64,000 nucleotides of DNA from Rubripirellula lacrimiformis. Its GTDB lineage: Bacteria > Planctomycetota > Planctomycetia > Pirellulales > Pirellulaceae. Positions 53,983-62,668 of the stretch are shown here, piece after piece; within the stretch, counting starts at the first letter, position 1; every line of letters begins with the position of its first letter. Below the pieces are notes generated by a model. The model had not been told where the DNA came from. It worked only from the letters and a program-made list of their open reading frames with translations, and ran no database searches. The position numbers and the translations under genes are program-made. The stretch lies in NCBI RefSeq assembly GCF_007741535.1, contig NZ_CP036525.1:434001-498000 (forward strand). Direction: 5' to 3'.

Positions 53983-55458
53983 CTACTCGGCGCTGCGGCC
54001 TTTCGGGGTGTCGTAATAGGCTGACATCTGTTTCCACCACGCCTCGAGTTGCGGTTTCATGGCGTTCACGATGGTGGGGTGCGATTGGGCTACGCTGGCT
54101 TGTTCGCCGATGTCGTTCTTTAAATCGAATAGCTGCAGGGACGTGCCATCAGGATGCATCAGTAACTTCCATCGCCCGTCACGCATCGCCAGTGGCGGGC
54201 TGATGTGGTCTGGGTTTCCTGGTTGGATGCTGCCGTGAACACCGTACTCCCAGAAGATCGGAGCATCACGGTCCGTCGGCATTCCCAATAGCGCCCCGGA
54301 CATGTCGATGCCGTCCGTTGGTTCGGTGGGTTCCACGCCACAGATCGATGCGATCGTTGGCAGGACATCGATTGCCGCCATGACCGTGCGGTCGTCGGTG
54401 GTAGCGGGCGCGATCTTGCCAGGCCAGCGAGCGATGAATGGCATGCGAATGCCGCCCTCGTACAGACTCCACTTGCGACCGAACAATGGTCCAGTGAAAC
54501 CCGGCGGATCGAAACCTTTCTTGTAGTAGCGAGGCCAGTCGGTGGGCCCATTGTCGCTGGTGAACAAGATCAAGGTATCGTCGGCTAACTGCAGGTCATC
54601 GATCGCGGTCAACAGTCGGCCAATCTGTCGGTCCATCTCGTCCAACACGGCAAAGAATTCGATGTCCGGAGGATTCTTGGACGTACCAACCCATTTTTGA
54701 TGTTGTTCATCCGACGGTGCGTGCCCATCGTGCACGTCATTGGGGAAGACACGTAGGTAGAACGGTTGGTCGTGGTTCCGCGTGATGAAGTCGATCGATC
54801 GATCCACGTAGGTTTCGGTTGTCTTGTGCTTGGGCAAGTCCAGAATTTCACCCCGGCCGTGTTCCCAGCTCTGTTCTTGATTGCCCGTTTTCTGCCACAG
54901 GATCCGATCGCCCAGTCCTTCGAAGGAAACGAGGGATTCGTCGAAGCCATATTCTTGGGGCAGCGGAGCGTCGCCGACGTCGCGGCCACCGCCCATGTGC
55001 CATTTTCCAAAGTGTGCGGTTCGATACCCGGCACGCTTCAGTAGCTTGGCCAGTGTCGGAGCCGATGGGTCTAGCCAATCCGGCATTTGGCGATCGCGAT
55101 TTGATTCGCGAGTGGCAAGGTACGAATGGATCCGATGTCGCTGTTGATATTGGCCGGTGGTCAACGCCACTCGCGAAGCAGAGCAGATGGGCGAATTGAC
55201 ATAAAAGTTCGTCAGACGAATGCCCTCATTGGCCAGTCGGTCAATGTTGGGAGTCTTCATGGCTGGGTTTCCGAAGCAACTCGGATCCGCGTACCCCATG
55301 TCATCGATGAACAGGACCACAACATTGGGGCGGAGATGGTTCGTTTCGATCGCTGGTTGCTGGCCTCGGGACGATGGGCAGCACGTCAGCAGGATGAAGG
55401 TCGCTAACAGGCAAGTGGCTGGTTTGCTGCGGAAGGTTAGCATCGGCTGGATGGTCAT
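53983..55458 (-). CDS. secreted sulfatase (S1 family)
   Basis: A 491-residue sulfatase on the minus strand. The ATG at 55458 is chosen, with another at 55443; the frame is open 141 codons further upstream but that part is not protein-like. A signal peptide with CLLATFILLTCCPSSRG is cleaved before about residue 33. VVLFIDDMGYADPSC gives the metal ligands, and CSASR carries C92 as formylglycine precursor. GKWHMGGGRDVGDAPLPQEY, RVFPNDVHDGH and FTSDNGPTDWPR are active-site blocks. It is divergent from the next sulfatase, with a 180 bp gap, and its 3' end lies 18 bp from the repeat array. Confidence 0.94.
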   Translation of the reverse strand: MTIQPMLTFRSKPATCLLATFILLTCCPSSRGQQPAIETNHLRPNVVVLFIDDMGYADPSCFGNPAMKTPNIDRLANEGIRLTNFYVNSPICSASRVALTTGQYQQRHRIHSYLATRESNRDRQMPDWLDPSAPTLAKLLKRAGYRTAHFGKWHMGGGRDVGDAPLPQEYGFDESLVSFEGLGDRILWQKTGNQEQSWEHGRGEILDLPKHKTTETYVDRSIDFITRNHDQPFYLRVFPNDVHDGHAPSDEQHQKWVGTSKNPPDIEFFAVLDEMDRQIGRLLTAIDDLQLADDTLILFTSDNGPTDWPRYYKKGFDPPGFTGPLFGRKWSLYEGGIRMPFIARWPGKIAPATTDDRTVMAAIDVLPTIASICGVEPTEPTDGIDMSGALLGMPTDRDAPIFWEYGVHGSIQPGNPDHISPPLAMRDGRWKLLMHPDGTSLQLFDLKNDIGEQASVAQSHPTIVNAMKPQLEAWWKQMSAYYDTPKGRSAE

Positions 55459-55638
55459 TCGGGATGGCGTGGGGGGGCGGGTCGGTTCGTATTGTATTGC
55501 CCCGATCACGACGAGGGGATCCAGCCTGCCAGACAGGCTTGGTGCTAACAGGATAGTCGTTCGATCGTCCCCGCGCTGGCTCGATCGACTACGCTGGGGG
55601 GAAGTTCTATTTCGGCCAGCATTTACGAAAAACTCGCT

Positions 55639-57897
55639 ATGAAACACTGCATCTTCTTGCTCGGCTTGACGCTTTCTGTTTTGGTGGCCAAGGGGGCCCA
55701 TGGGATCGATTCGGCACGCCCGAACATTTTGTATTTCTATGTCGACGACATGGGATGGGGATCCATCGGGCCCAATGGCCAGGCCGCTCGCAAAGCCCAG
55801 GGGTTGCCGTACGTGCGGACGCCCAACTTGGATCAGCTTGCGGCCCAGGGTGTCAACTTTACCCGTGGCTATGGCTGTCACGTTTGCTCTCCCGCTCGAT
55901 CATCCCTGCAAACAGGTTTTCACCAGGGGCATACCTTTGCCGATCGCAACGATCCCGACAACGCTCGGAAAGCACTGCGTGCCGATGACGTGTTGGTCGG
56001 CGATGTGTTATCGGCGGCCGGCTATGTGACGGGATACTGGGGCAAGTGGGGGTATGGCGGATCGAAGGATCAGGTCGATCCAGTCATCCAGAACGTGCAG
56101 ACGTTGCCAACCCAGCATGGTTATACGCACGTGTTGGCCGAACTCCATCACGTGCGTGCGCATACGTTCTTTCAGCCGACTTTGTGGAGTGCGCCTGCGG
56201 TGCCCGGAGCTGTTGGTGGCATCCAGTTGGTGCCCAATTCGATGACGCGATATCAGGGCAACGTGTCTTATCCGAACGCGCCGGCAAATCAGAATCACGC
56301 TGACTATCCTGCGACGGCCTACTGTGACGACTCGTACGCCTTTGCTGCATTGGATTTCGTGCGCACGCAGGGTCAGAACTACAATCGCACCGGGCAACCA
56401 TTCCATGGACTTCTTGCCGTCCAGATCCCTCACGCTCCCTTCGGTGAGATCGCGTCGCTGCCACAGTGGGACGAAGGATACGCCAACGATCCGAAGTTTT
56501 CGCAGCTCTCGGATCAGACTCGACAGTGGGCAGCCATGGTGACCCGTATCGACGCCCACTTTGGCAATCTGTTGGCGGCGCTCGATGACCCGAACAACGA
56601 TGGGGATACATCGGATTCGATCGCGGACAATACGCTGGTGATTTTTCAGTCCGATAACGGAGGCCCCGGTGGGGGCAGTCATGTTGAACTGAACGCAAAC
56701 GGTGGTCTACGCGGTACCAAGGGCATGATTCAAGAAGGCGGTATTCGAGTCCCGTTTCTGATGCGGTGGCCAGCAAAAATTTCGACCAACACGGTGTTGA
56801 AGGCGGGGACCGATAGCGACATGGTCGTCGACGTGACCGATCTGTTGCCGACTTTCTGTGAACTGGCTGGCGTGCCGGTGCCGCTGGGAATCGACGGTGT
56901 GTCGATCGCGCCGACTCTGCTTAGCAAAGGACATCAACGGCATCGGGATTTCATCATCCACGAAGCGAGCAATGGTCAATCCATCATTCGTGGCAAATAC
57001 AAACTGGTGCGTTCCAAACGATCCCCGCTGAAACTTTACGACCTGGATGCGGATGCGGCAGAGACAACCGATATCGCAGCCGATCATCCCGACTTGGTCA
57101 GCGAGATGGAAACGCTGCTGTTGGGCGAACGGGTTGCCGAGCCAAAAGGATTCGCCAACACGTATCACCGCTGGACAGGCCGCGACGGTGCCTCGACGGA
57201 TGATCCCGACAACTGGTCCGACTACCAGTACTCCAACGCTGGCATCACCTACATGCAGGATCCGGGTTCGCCGCAGTTGTCATGGGTGGCAAGGATCCGG
57301 AATGATGGCGACAGTGACAACGTCGCGGTTGCGAACTCCGACCTAAAAGTTCTGGGGCTGGAGATTCGTGGCGGTGCGGATGCCAGCCAATCGTTGCTGC
57401 TTGGGCCCGGTGTCAACTTGGTTGGTCGCAATGAAATTCGGTTGGCTGCAAATGCTAGGTTGACGGTTCATGACGCTGTCGTGTCGACGCTGCGTTGGAT
57501 CGATATTCAACCCACCGCCACCTTGGTTGGCCAAGGAACGATCGATGGCACCCTCTACAACGACGGGCTGGTTGCCGTGACAGGCACCAATCGCCCCAAG
57601 CTAGTCGTCCATGGCGACTATCATCAGTCGGCCGAGGGCAGGCTAAAATTGTCACTGACAAATGATGGGAACTCGGTGCTTTCAGTCACCGGACACGCCA
57701 ACCTCGATGGTGTGCTCGCGATCGAAACGACCGCCGGGTTTCGTCCCATTCCCGGGGGTGCGTTCGCCGTCATCGAATCCCAAGCAATCACAGGCCGATT
57801 CGCCAACGCCGGTGACGAAGTTGTCGCGGGAGACGGTCGACGCTTTGGAATCGAGTATTCACAGTCGACGGTGACTCTTGTCGCACAGGAACGATAA
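55639..57897 (+). CDS. secreted sulfatase with long C-terminal beta-helix-like extension
   Basis: A 752-residue protein with a signal peptide (CIFLLGLTLSVLVAKGAHG). The sulfatase domain, about residues 27-500, has YFYVDDMGWGSIGPNG, the formylglycine motif CSPAR with C83, TGYWGKWGYGG, QIPHAPFGEI and FQSDNGGPGGGSH. From about 515 an extra region has repeated strands (LLGPGVNLVGRNEIRLAANA, ATLVGQGTIDGTLYNDGLVA, LKLSLTNDGNSVLSVTGHAN), a pattern of autotransporter-like or polysaccharide-binding beta-helices. It ends in a typical AIESQAITGRF-like tail. It leads into the DUF1592 gene with 32 bp between, so it may be the first gene of the operon. Confidence 0.93.
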   Translation: MKHCIFLLGLTLSVLVAKGAHGIDSARPNILYFYVDDMGWGSIGPNGQAARKAQGLPYVRTPNLDQLAAQGVNFTRGYGCHVCSPARSSLQTGFHQGHTFADRNDPDNARKALRADDVLVGDVLSAAGYVTGYWGKWGYGGSKDQVDPVIQNVQTLPTQHGYTHVLAELHHVRAHTFFQPTLWSAPAVPGAVGGIQLVPNSMTRYQGNVSYPNAPANQNHADYPATAYCDDSYAFAALDFVRTQGQNYNRTGQPFHGLLAVQIPHAPFGEIASLPQWDEGYANDPKFSQLSDQTRQWAAMVTRIDAHFGNLLAALDDPNNDGDTSDSIADNTLVIFQSDNGGPGGGSHVELNANGGLRGTKGMIQEGGIRVPFLMRWPAKISTNTVLKAGTDSDMVVDVTDLLPTFCELAGVPVPLGIDGVSIAPTLLSKGHQRHRDFIIHEASNGQSIIRGKYKLVRSKRSPLKLYDLDADAAETTDIAADHPDLVSEMETLLLGERVAEPKGFANTYHRWTGRDGASTDDPDNWSDYQYSNAGITYMQDPGSPQLSWVARIRNDGDSDNVAVANSDLKVLGLEIRGGADASQSLLLGPGVNLVGRNEIRLAANARLTVHDAVVSTLRWIDIQPTATLVGQGTIDGTLYNDGLVAVTGTNRPKLVVHGDYHQSAEGRLKLSLTNDGNSVLSVTGHANLDGVLAIETTAGFRPIPGGAFAVIESQAITGRFANAGDEVVAGDGRRFGIEYSQSTVTLVAQER

Positions 57898-57929
57898 TTC
57901 TCGATTTGTAACCGGCGGTCTCGGATCTT

Positions 57930-60071
57930 ATGATGGCTGACCCCACCACTCTCGTATGGCGACCCACCTTGGCGATTTTTTCAACGCAACTTTCAAGCGT
58001 CTTTCGATACGCCGGCGTCGCTGCAGTTCTGATGCTTGCGGCACAGAACGGGTTAGCCGACACGCATCCCGAACCCATTGGGGCCATCGTCCGCGATCAC
58101 TGTGTGCAGTGCCACGGGCAAAACGGGGAGGTCAACGGCGACGTTGACTTGTTGCCGTTCGTCGGATCCGTGTCCGAACTGGGGAATCAGTCATGGTTGC
58201 CTGATCTGATCCGGGTGGTGGAATCCGGCGAAATGCCACCACCGGATGAGTCGGTGATCGAGGCCGAAGATCGAGCCAAGTTGGCCGGCGCTCTGAAACA
58301 GTTGCTAAGCCAGGCGTCCGCTGAACGGGTGGGGCATGCGCCGGTGCGTCGGATGAATCGGTTCCAGTACGACAATGCTGTGCGAGATCTGTTTCAGTTG
58401 AACTGCGTGGTGTTTTCGTTGCCGGAACGGATGATGCGCGAACACAAAGGCTATTTCGATCCTGCGTCAGGGGTGATGCCTGACACCGTGATGGTCGGTA
58501 GCCGGCCGTTGGGGAAATCGCAAATGATCGAACCGCGTTTGCAGGGCGTCGCTCCGTTCCCGCAGGATCTTCGCGCCGAGCATGGTTTCGATAACCGCGG
58601 CGACCATCTGTCGCTATCGCCGCTGTTGATGGAAGCCTTTTTGACGCTCGGGCAATCGGTGACACAGAGCCCCGACTTTACAGCCAAGCGTGTTGGCATC
58701 TGGGCCGAATTTTTCGCCGATCCGAATTTGTCTGATGATGCCCAGCGGCGTGAAGTCGTCCGCCAACGTTTGGCTCCTTTTTTGACCAGTGCGTTTCGTC
58801 GGCCCTGCGATGATGCCATGTTGGATCGCTACGCAAAATTTGTCGATGCACAAATCAATGCGGGGCTGGGATTTACCGAAGCGATGAAGTCCGTTGCCGC
58901 CGCCACCATCGCCTCGCCCCGGTTTCTGTACATCTATGACGAAGCCAGCGACAAAGAGGGGCCGGAGCCGCTCGATGACTTTGAACTGGCTACGCGTTTG
59001 TCGTTCTTTCTTTGGGGCAGCCTGCCGGACGAAGAGCTCCTTCGCTTGGCTAGCCAGCACCGTTTGACTGAACCGGATGTATTGGTCGGGCAAGTGGACC
59101 GGATGTTGTCCGATAAGAAACTGAAGCGTTTCTGCGATAGCTTTCCTGCCCAGTGGTTGCAATTGGAACGAATCGTTTCGGCGAACCCAGACCCTGAACG
59201 TTTTCCGAAGTTCTACTATGCGAAGTATCGAAACAGCATGCACATGATGGTTGAACCGCTGTTGCTGTTCGAAACGGTGCTGATCGAAAACCTGCCGATT
59301 ACCCAGTTCATTGATTCGGACTTTACGTACCGATCGATGCTATTGCGTGATGCCTATCGGGAAGACGTGTCGCCACAGGATCGCAAGCAGGGACGCGGTA
59401 ACGACGTCATGGCGTTGACGTTCCGTCGATTGCCGGTGACCGATCGGCGTCAGGGAGGCGTGATCACCAACGCGGCCGTGATGACGATGACGTCGGGACC
59501 GCAGCGAACTCAGCCCATCACTCGCGGATCGTGGTTGTTGACCGTGATTTTCAACGAACCGCCCAAGCCGCCGCCTGCGGACGTCCCGCCCTTGTCGGAA
59601 GAACCTAAGGCGGACGAGGCACAAATGACTCTGCGGGAACGATTGGCGCTGCACCGCGAGCGGGCTGATTGCCGTGGTTGCCACGAAAAGATTGATCCGC
59701 TTGGCTTTGCGTTGGAAAACTATGACCCGATTGGGGTTTGGCGTGAAAAATATGAAAACGGCCGCGACGTTGATATGGCCGATACTTTGTTTCACGAGCA
59801 TTCGTTCCAGAATGTGATCGAGTTTAAAGATGCATTGTTGGCCGAGAAAGACCGTTTCACGCAAGGGTTCACGCGTCACCTGTTATCGTTTGCACTGGCC
59901 AGAGAACTGGAATCGTCCGACGTCACCGCGGTCCAGGAAATTGCTGCTGCGGCTGCCGCGGATGACTACCGGATCGGGACGCTGATCCGAAACGTCGTTC
60001 TTAGCAAGCCGTTTCGAATGAAGATGAATCCATCTCACCACCAGGACAATCATGATCAACGCGAAAATTAG
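57930..60071 (+). CDS. DUF1592/DUF1588/DUF1585 cytochrome-domain protein
   Basis: A 713-residue exported protein typical of planctomycetes. A signal peptide (AGVAAVLMLAAQNGLA) is followed by a cytochrome c motif CVQCH at 58-62 in the PSCyt1-like part. DUF1587 is at about 130-200 (RMNRFQYDNAVRDLF), DUF1595 and DUF1592 at about 220-470 (LATRLSFFLWGSLPDEELLR), and DUF1588/DUF1585 at about 480-700, with CRGCHEKIDPLGFALENYD giving a second CXXCH. It overlaps the next gene (DUF1552) by 20 bp; these two families are nearly always paired. A role in periplasmic redox or polysaccharide chemistry is inferred from company kept, not known. Confidence 0.93.
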   Translation: MMADPTTLVWRPTLAIFSTQLSSVFRYAGVAAVLMLAAQNGLADTHPEPIGAIVRDHCVQCHGQNGEVNGDVDLLPFVGSVSELGNQSWLPDLIRVVESGEMPPPDESVIEAEDRAKLAGALKQLLSQASAERVGHAPVRRMNRFQYDNAVRDLFQLNCVVFSLPERMMREHKGYFDPASGVMPDTVMVGSRPLGKSQMIEPRLQGVAPFPQDLRAEHGFDNRGDHLSLSPLLMEAFLTLGQSVTQSPDFTAKRVGIWAEFFADPNLSDDAQRREVVRQRLAPFLTSAFRRPCDDAMLDRYAKFVDAQINAGLGFTEAMKSVAAATIASPRFLYIYDEASDKEGPEPLDDFELATRLSFFLWGSLPDEELLRLASQHRLTEPDVLVGQVDRMLSDKKLKRFCDSFPAQWLQLERIVSANPDPERFPKFYYAKYRNSMHMMVEPLLLFETVLIENLPITQFIDSDFTYRSMLLRDAYREDVSPQDRKQGRGNDVMALTFRRLPVTDRRQGGVITNAAVMTMTSGPQRTQPITRGSWLLTVIFNEPPKPPPADVPPLSEEPKADEAQMTLRERLALHRERADCRGCHEKIDPLGFALENYDPIGVWREKYENGRDVDMADTLFHEHSFQNVIEFKDALLAEKDRFTQGFTRHLLSFALARELESSDVTAVQEIAAAAAADDYRIGTLIRNVVLSKPFRMKMNPSHHQDNHDQREN

Positions 60072-61416
60072 GTTGCAGTCGCGACGTCGGTTCCTGCGTG
60101 GTGTCGGCGGATCCGCTTTGGCGCTGCCGTGGTTAGAAGGTCTGGCTGTTGCCAGTCCAGTCCAGGCTGCTCCTCCGCTGCGGATGGCGCACTACTACGT
60201 CCCCATTGGCGTCGTTCGGCGTGCATTCTTTCCAGGTGAGGCCGGCGACGTGATCCCCAAGGGCAACCTGGGCAACGTGATGAAGTCGCTTGGCAAACAG
60301 GATCCCAAGTTCTTTGCAAAGCCGCTGGACGAATTGACGCCGACGATGGCACCGCTGGACGCGTTCAAAGATCGGGTCACGCTGGTCACAGGAATGGACC
60401 GTACGTTCCAACAAGGCACCGATGTGCATGCCCAGTGTGCCAGTTGTTACCTCAGCAGTGCCCCGCCGTTTGCCGTCAAAGGATCTGCCTGGCCGCTGGA
60501 CCGGACGTTGGATCATATCGTTGCCGACCATGTCGGAACCCGAACGCCATTTCCGACGTTGGAATTCAGTTGCAACAGCCATCGCGATAACAAAGAATCG
60601 ATCTACTTCGACAATATCTCTTGGTTCGGTACTGGGCACCTGGCGCCGTCGATCCGCGATCCTCGAAAAATGTACCGTCGTCTGTTCAGCACGACTGAGA
60701 TTGACCAGTACCGAAACATCACGGATCTAGTGCTGGAAGACGCACGCGATCTGCGTCTGGATTTAGGGCACAGCGATCGTCAAAAGTTCACAGAGTACTT
60801 TGATTCGTTGCGGTCGATCGAGAAACAGTTGGATCGGCTGGAGACGATGAAGTCAGAACTCGCCAAAGTGGATTTCGAAGAACCCACCGAAGCACACATG
60901 CCGCGCGGGCAATACATTCGCGTGATGGGCGATTTGATGGTGGTCGCGCTGCAGACTGGGCTGACCAACGTCACGACATTCATGATCGGGCCTGAACGTT
61001 GGGACACGCCGTTCTTGTATGAAGACCTGTTCGACTCGCCCCGTAGCCATCATCAGATGTCCCACAACCAGACCAAGATGATTGACGACTTGGTCAAACT
61101 CGATCAGTTCCACATGCAGCAGTTCGCTTATCTGGTCCAAAAAATGGATGCCGTCCAGGAAGGCGAATCTGGCTCGCTGTTGGACAACACGATCTTTACT
61201 TACGGTTCGGGGTTAGGAGACGGATCGACGCATCAATACAACGATCTTCCGATCGTCGTCGCCGGCGGCGGGAAACGCGTTCGGTCGGGGCAACACATCA
61301 ACATGCCCGAAGGCACTCCACTAGCAAACTTGTGGTTAACGCAAGCTCGATTGATGGGAGTCGATCTAGACCGATTCGCCGATAGTACCGACGAAATTTC
61401 CAGTCTCGTGGTCTGA
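60052..61416 (+). CDS. DUF1552 family protein, Tat-exported
   Basis: A 454-residue protein with a twin-arginine signal, SRRRFLRGVGGSALALPWLE. The DUF1552 body includes MAHYYVPIGVVRRAFFPGEA and DVHAQCASCYLSSAPPF; the CASC motif has two Cys but no following His for a heme. NTIFTYGSGLGDGSTHQYND near residue 380 resembles metal-site strands of DUF1501. Its start overlaps the DUF1592 gene by 20 bp, the typical pairing. No reaction is assigned. Confidence 0.92.
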   Translation: MINAKIRLQSRRRFLRGVGGSALALPWLEGLAVASPVQAAPPLRMAHYYVPIGVVRRAFFPGEAGDVIPKGNLGNVMKSLGKQDPKFFAKPLDELTPTMAPLDAFKDRVTLVTGMDRTFQQGTDVHAQCASCYLSSAPPFAVKGSAWPLDRTLDHIVADHVGTRTPFPTLEFSCNSHRDNKESIYFDNISWFGTGHLAPSIRDPRKMYRRLFSTTEIDQYRNITDLVLEDARDLRLDLGHSDRQKFTEYFDSLRSIEKQLDRLETMKSELAKVDFEEPTEAHMPRGQYIRVMGDLMVVALQTGLTNVTTFMIGPERWDTPFLYEDLFDSPRSHHQMSHNQTKMIDDLVKLDQFHMQQFAYLVQKMDAVQEGESGSLLDNTIFTYGSGLGDGSTHQYNDLPIVVAGGGKRVRSGQHINMPEGTPLANLWLTQARLMGVDLDRFADSTDEISSLVV

Positions 61417-61456
61417 TCGTCGTTGACTATCCCCGCAATTCACCATAGGAGCCGTG

Positions 61457-62668
61457 ATGGGCTTTGTTTCGAACCGTTTGTTGCTGTCCACTTTGATCCT
61501 GGTCTACGCGGTCGCCTGCATGCCCTTGGCGTCGGGGACTGCCAGTGAATCGCAATCGCTTGCCCTGTTGGTGGAAACGATTGACTCCAACCTCGGTGAC
61601 CCTGCGGTGTGCAGTGCGCTGATGCGAGGGATGTTGAGCGGTTTGGAAGGTCGGCGAAATGTCATGCCGCCACCTGGATGGCGTGAAACCAGTGCCCGAT
61701 TGACCGACAATCCCAACGCCGAAGTGCGTGAATTGTCGAGTCAGCTTTCCCGCGTGTTCGGGGATGCGGAAGCAACCGCACGTGCGTTGGCCTTGTTGAC
61801 GGACGCAACCGCGGACATCGGCCAACGAAGATCGGCGTTGCGATCATTGCTGACACAGCAAAACGATCGTGTGCCCGAGTTGTTAGATTCGTTGCTAGAT
61901 GATCCTGCATTCACGCTGGATGCTATCCGCGGGTATTCCATGGTTGCGAAAGATTCGGCGCCGTCCATCCTGTTGGGCAAGTATCCGCGACTGTCTTCGG
62001 CCCTGCGTCGTGCCGTGGTTGAAACGCTTGCCACGCGCAAGGAGTACGCCCAGTCGTTGTTGGTCGCGATGCGGCAGGGGATCGTTCAACGCAGCGAAGT
62101 GCCGCCACACATTGCACGTTCGCTTGCCGATCTTCTTGGCGATCCATTCATCGAAATCTACGGTGACGTGCGGGCGGTGGCGGTGGATCGGGAACGTTTG
62201 ATTGCCAAGTACAAGGCGATGATCACACCCGATGCGATCCAAAAGGCGGATGCTTCACGAGGGCGTGTTGTGTTTCAAAAGACCTGCGCCGCGTGTCATT
62301 TGTTGTATGGCGAAGGCGGCAAGGTGGGCCCCGATTTGACCGGTTCGAACCGTGCCAATTTGGACTACATCCTGCTGAACAGTGTCGACCCCAGCTATGA
62401 CGTCCCGGACGCTTACAAAATGGTTCAGATTCTGACCGTCGGTGGCCGGTTGATCAACGGAGTGCTAGCCGAAGAGGACGCGATTCGCGTGGTGCTGAAA
62501 ACGGCCGAACAGCCTCGCGTGGTGATCGCAAAAGAAGACATCGACACTCGCCGTGTATCGCCTCAATCGATGATGCCGGATGGTCAGTTGGATCAAATGA
62601 AATCGGAACAGGTGATCGACCTGATCAAGTATCTGCAAACGACTCAGCAAGTGGAACTCGCAAAATGA
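61457..62668 (+). CDS. heme-binding (planctomycete cytochrome c) lipoprotein-like protein
   Basis: A 403-residue exported protein. The ATG at 61457 is chosen over the GTG one codon before; the signal peptide is LLLSTLILVYAVACMPLASG, whose Cys could be lipidated. The middle (about 50-240) consists of alpha-helical, HEAT-like repeats. The C-terminal ~135 residues are a cytochrome c domain with GRVVFQKTCAACHLLYGEGG (heme motif CAACH) and a Met in SPQSMMPDGQLD as probable sixth ligand, matching the putative heme-binding domain found in planctomycete membrane-bound dehydrogenases. It overlaps the next gene by ATGA. Confidence 0.88.
   Translation: MGFVSNRLLLSTLILVYAVACMPLASGTASESQSLALLVETIDSNLGDPAVCSALMRGMLSGLEGRRNVMPPPGWRETSARLTDNPNAEVRELSSQLSRVFGDAEATARALALLTDATADIGQRRSALRSLLTQQNDRVPELLDSLLDDPAFTLDAIRGYSMVAKDSAPSILLGKYPRLSSALRRAVVETLATRKEYAQSLLVAMRQGIVQRSEVPPHIARSLADLLGDPFIEIYGDVRAVAVDRERLIAKYKAMITPDAIQKADASRGRVVFQKTCAACHLLYGEGGKVGPDLTGSNRANLDYILLNSVDPSYDVPDAYKMVQILTVGGRLINGVLAEEDAIRVVLKTAEQPRVVIAKEDIDTRRVSPQSMMPDGQLDQMKSEQVIDLIKYLQTTQQVELAK

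Noticed and set aside
51099-54040. Set of long minus-strand ORFs coding repeat peptides
   Set aside because: They cover the repeat array in two alternating frames, start at arbitrary ATGs in the repeat and shift frame by single-base indels between units; no signal, domain or constraint supports a protein.
55459-55881. 141-codon upstream extension of the sulfatase ending at 53983
   Set aside because: It overlaps the divergent sulfatase gene and has no signal peptide; the signal peptide starts at 55458.
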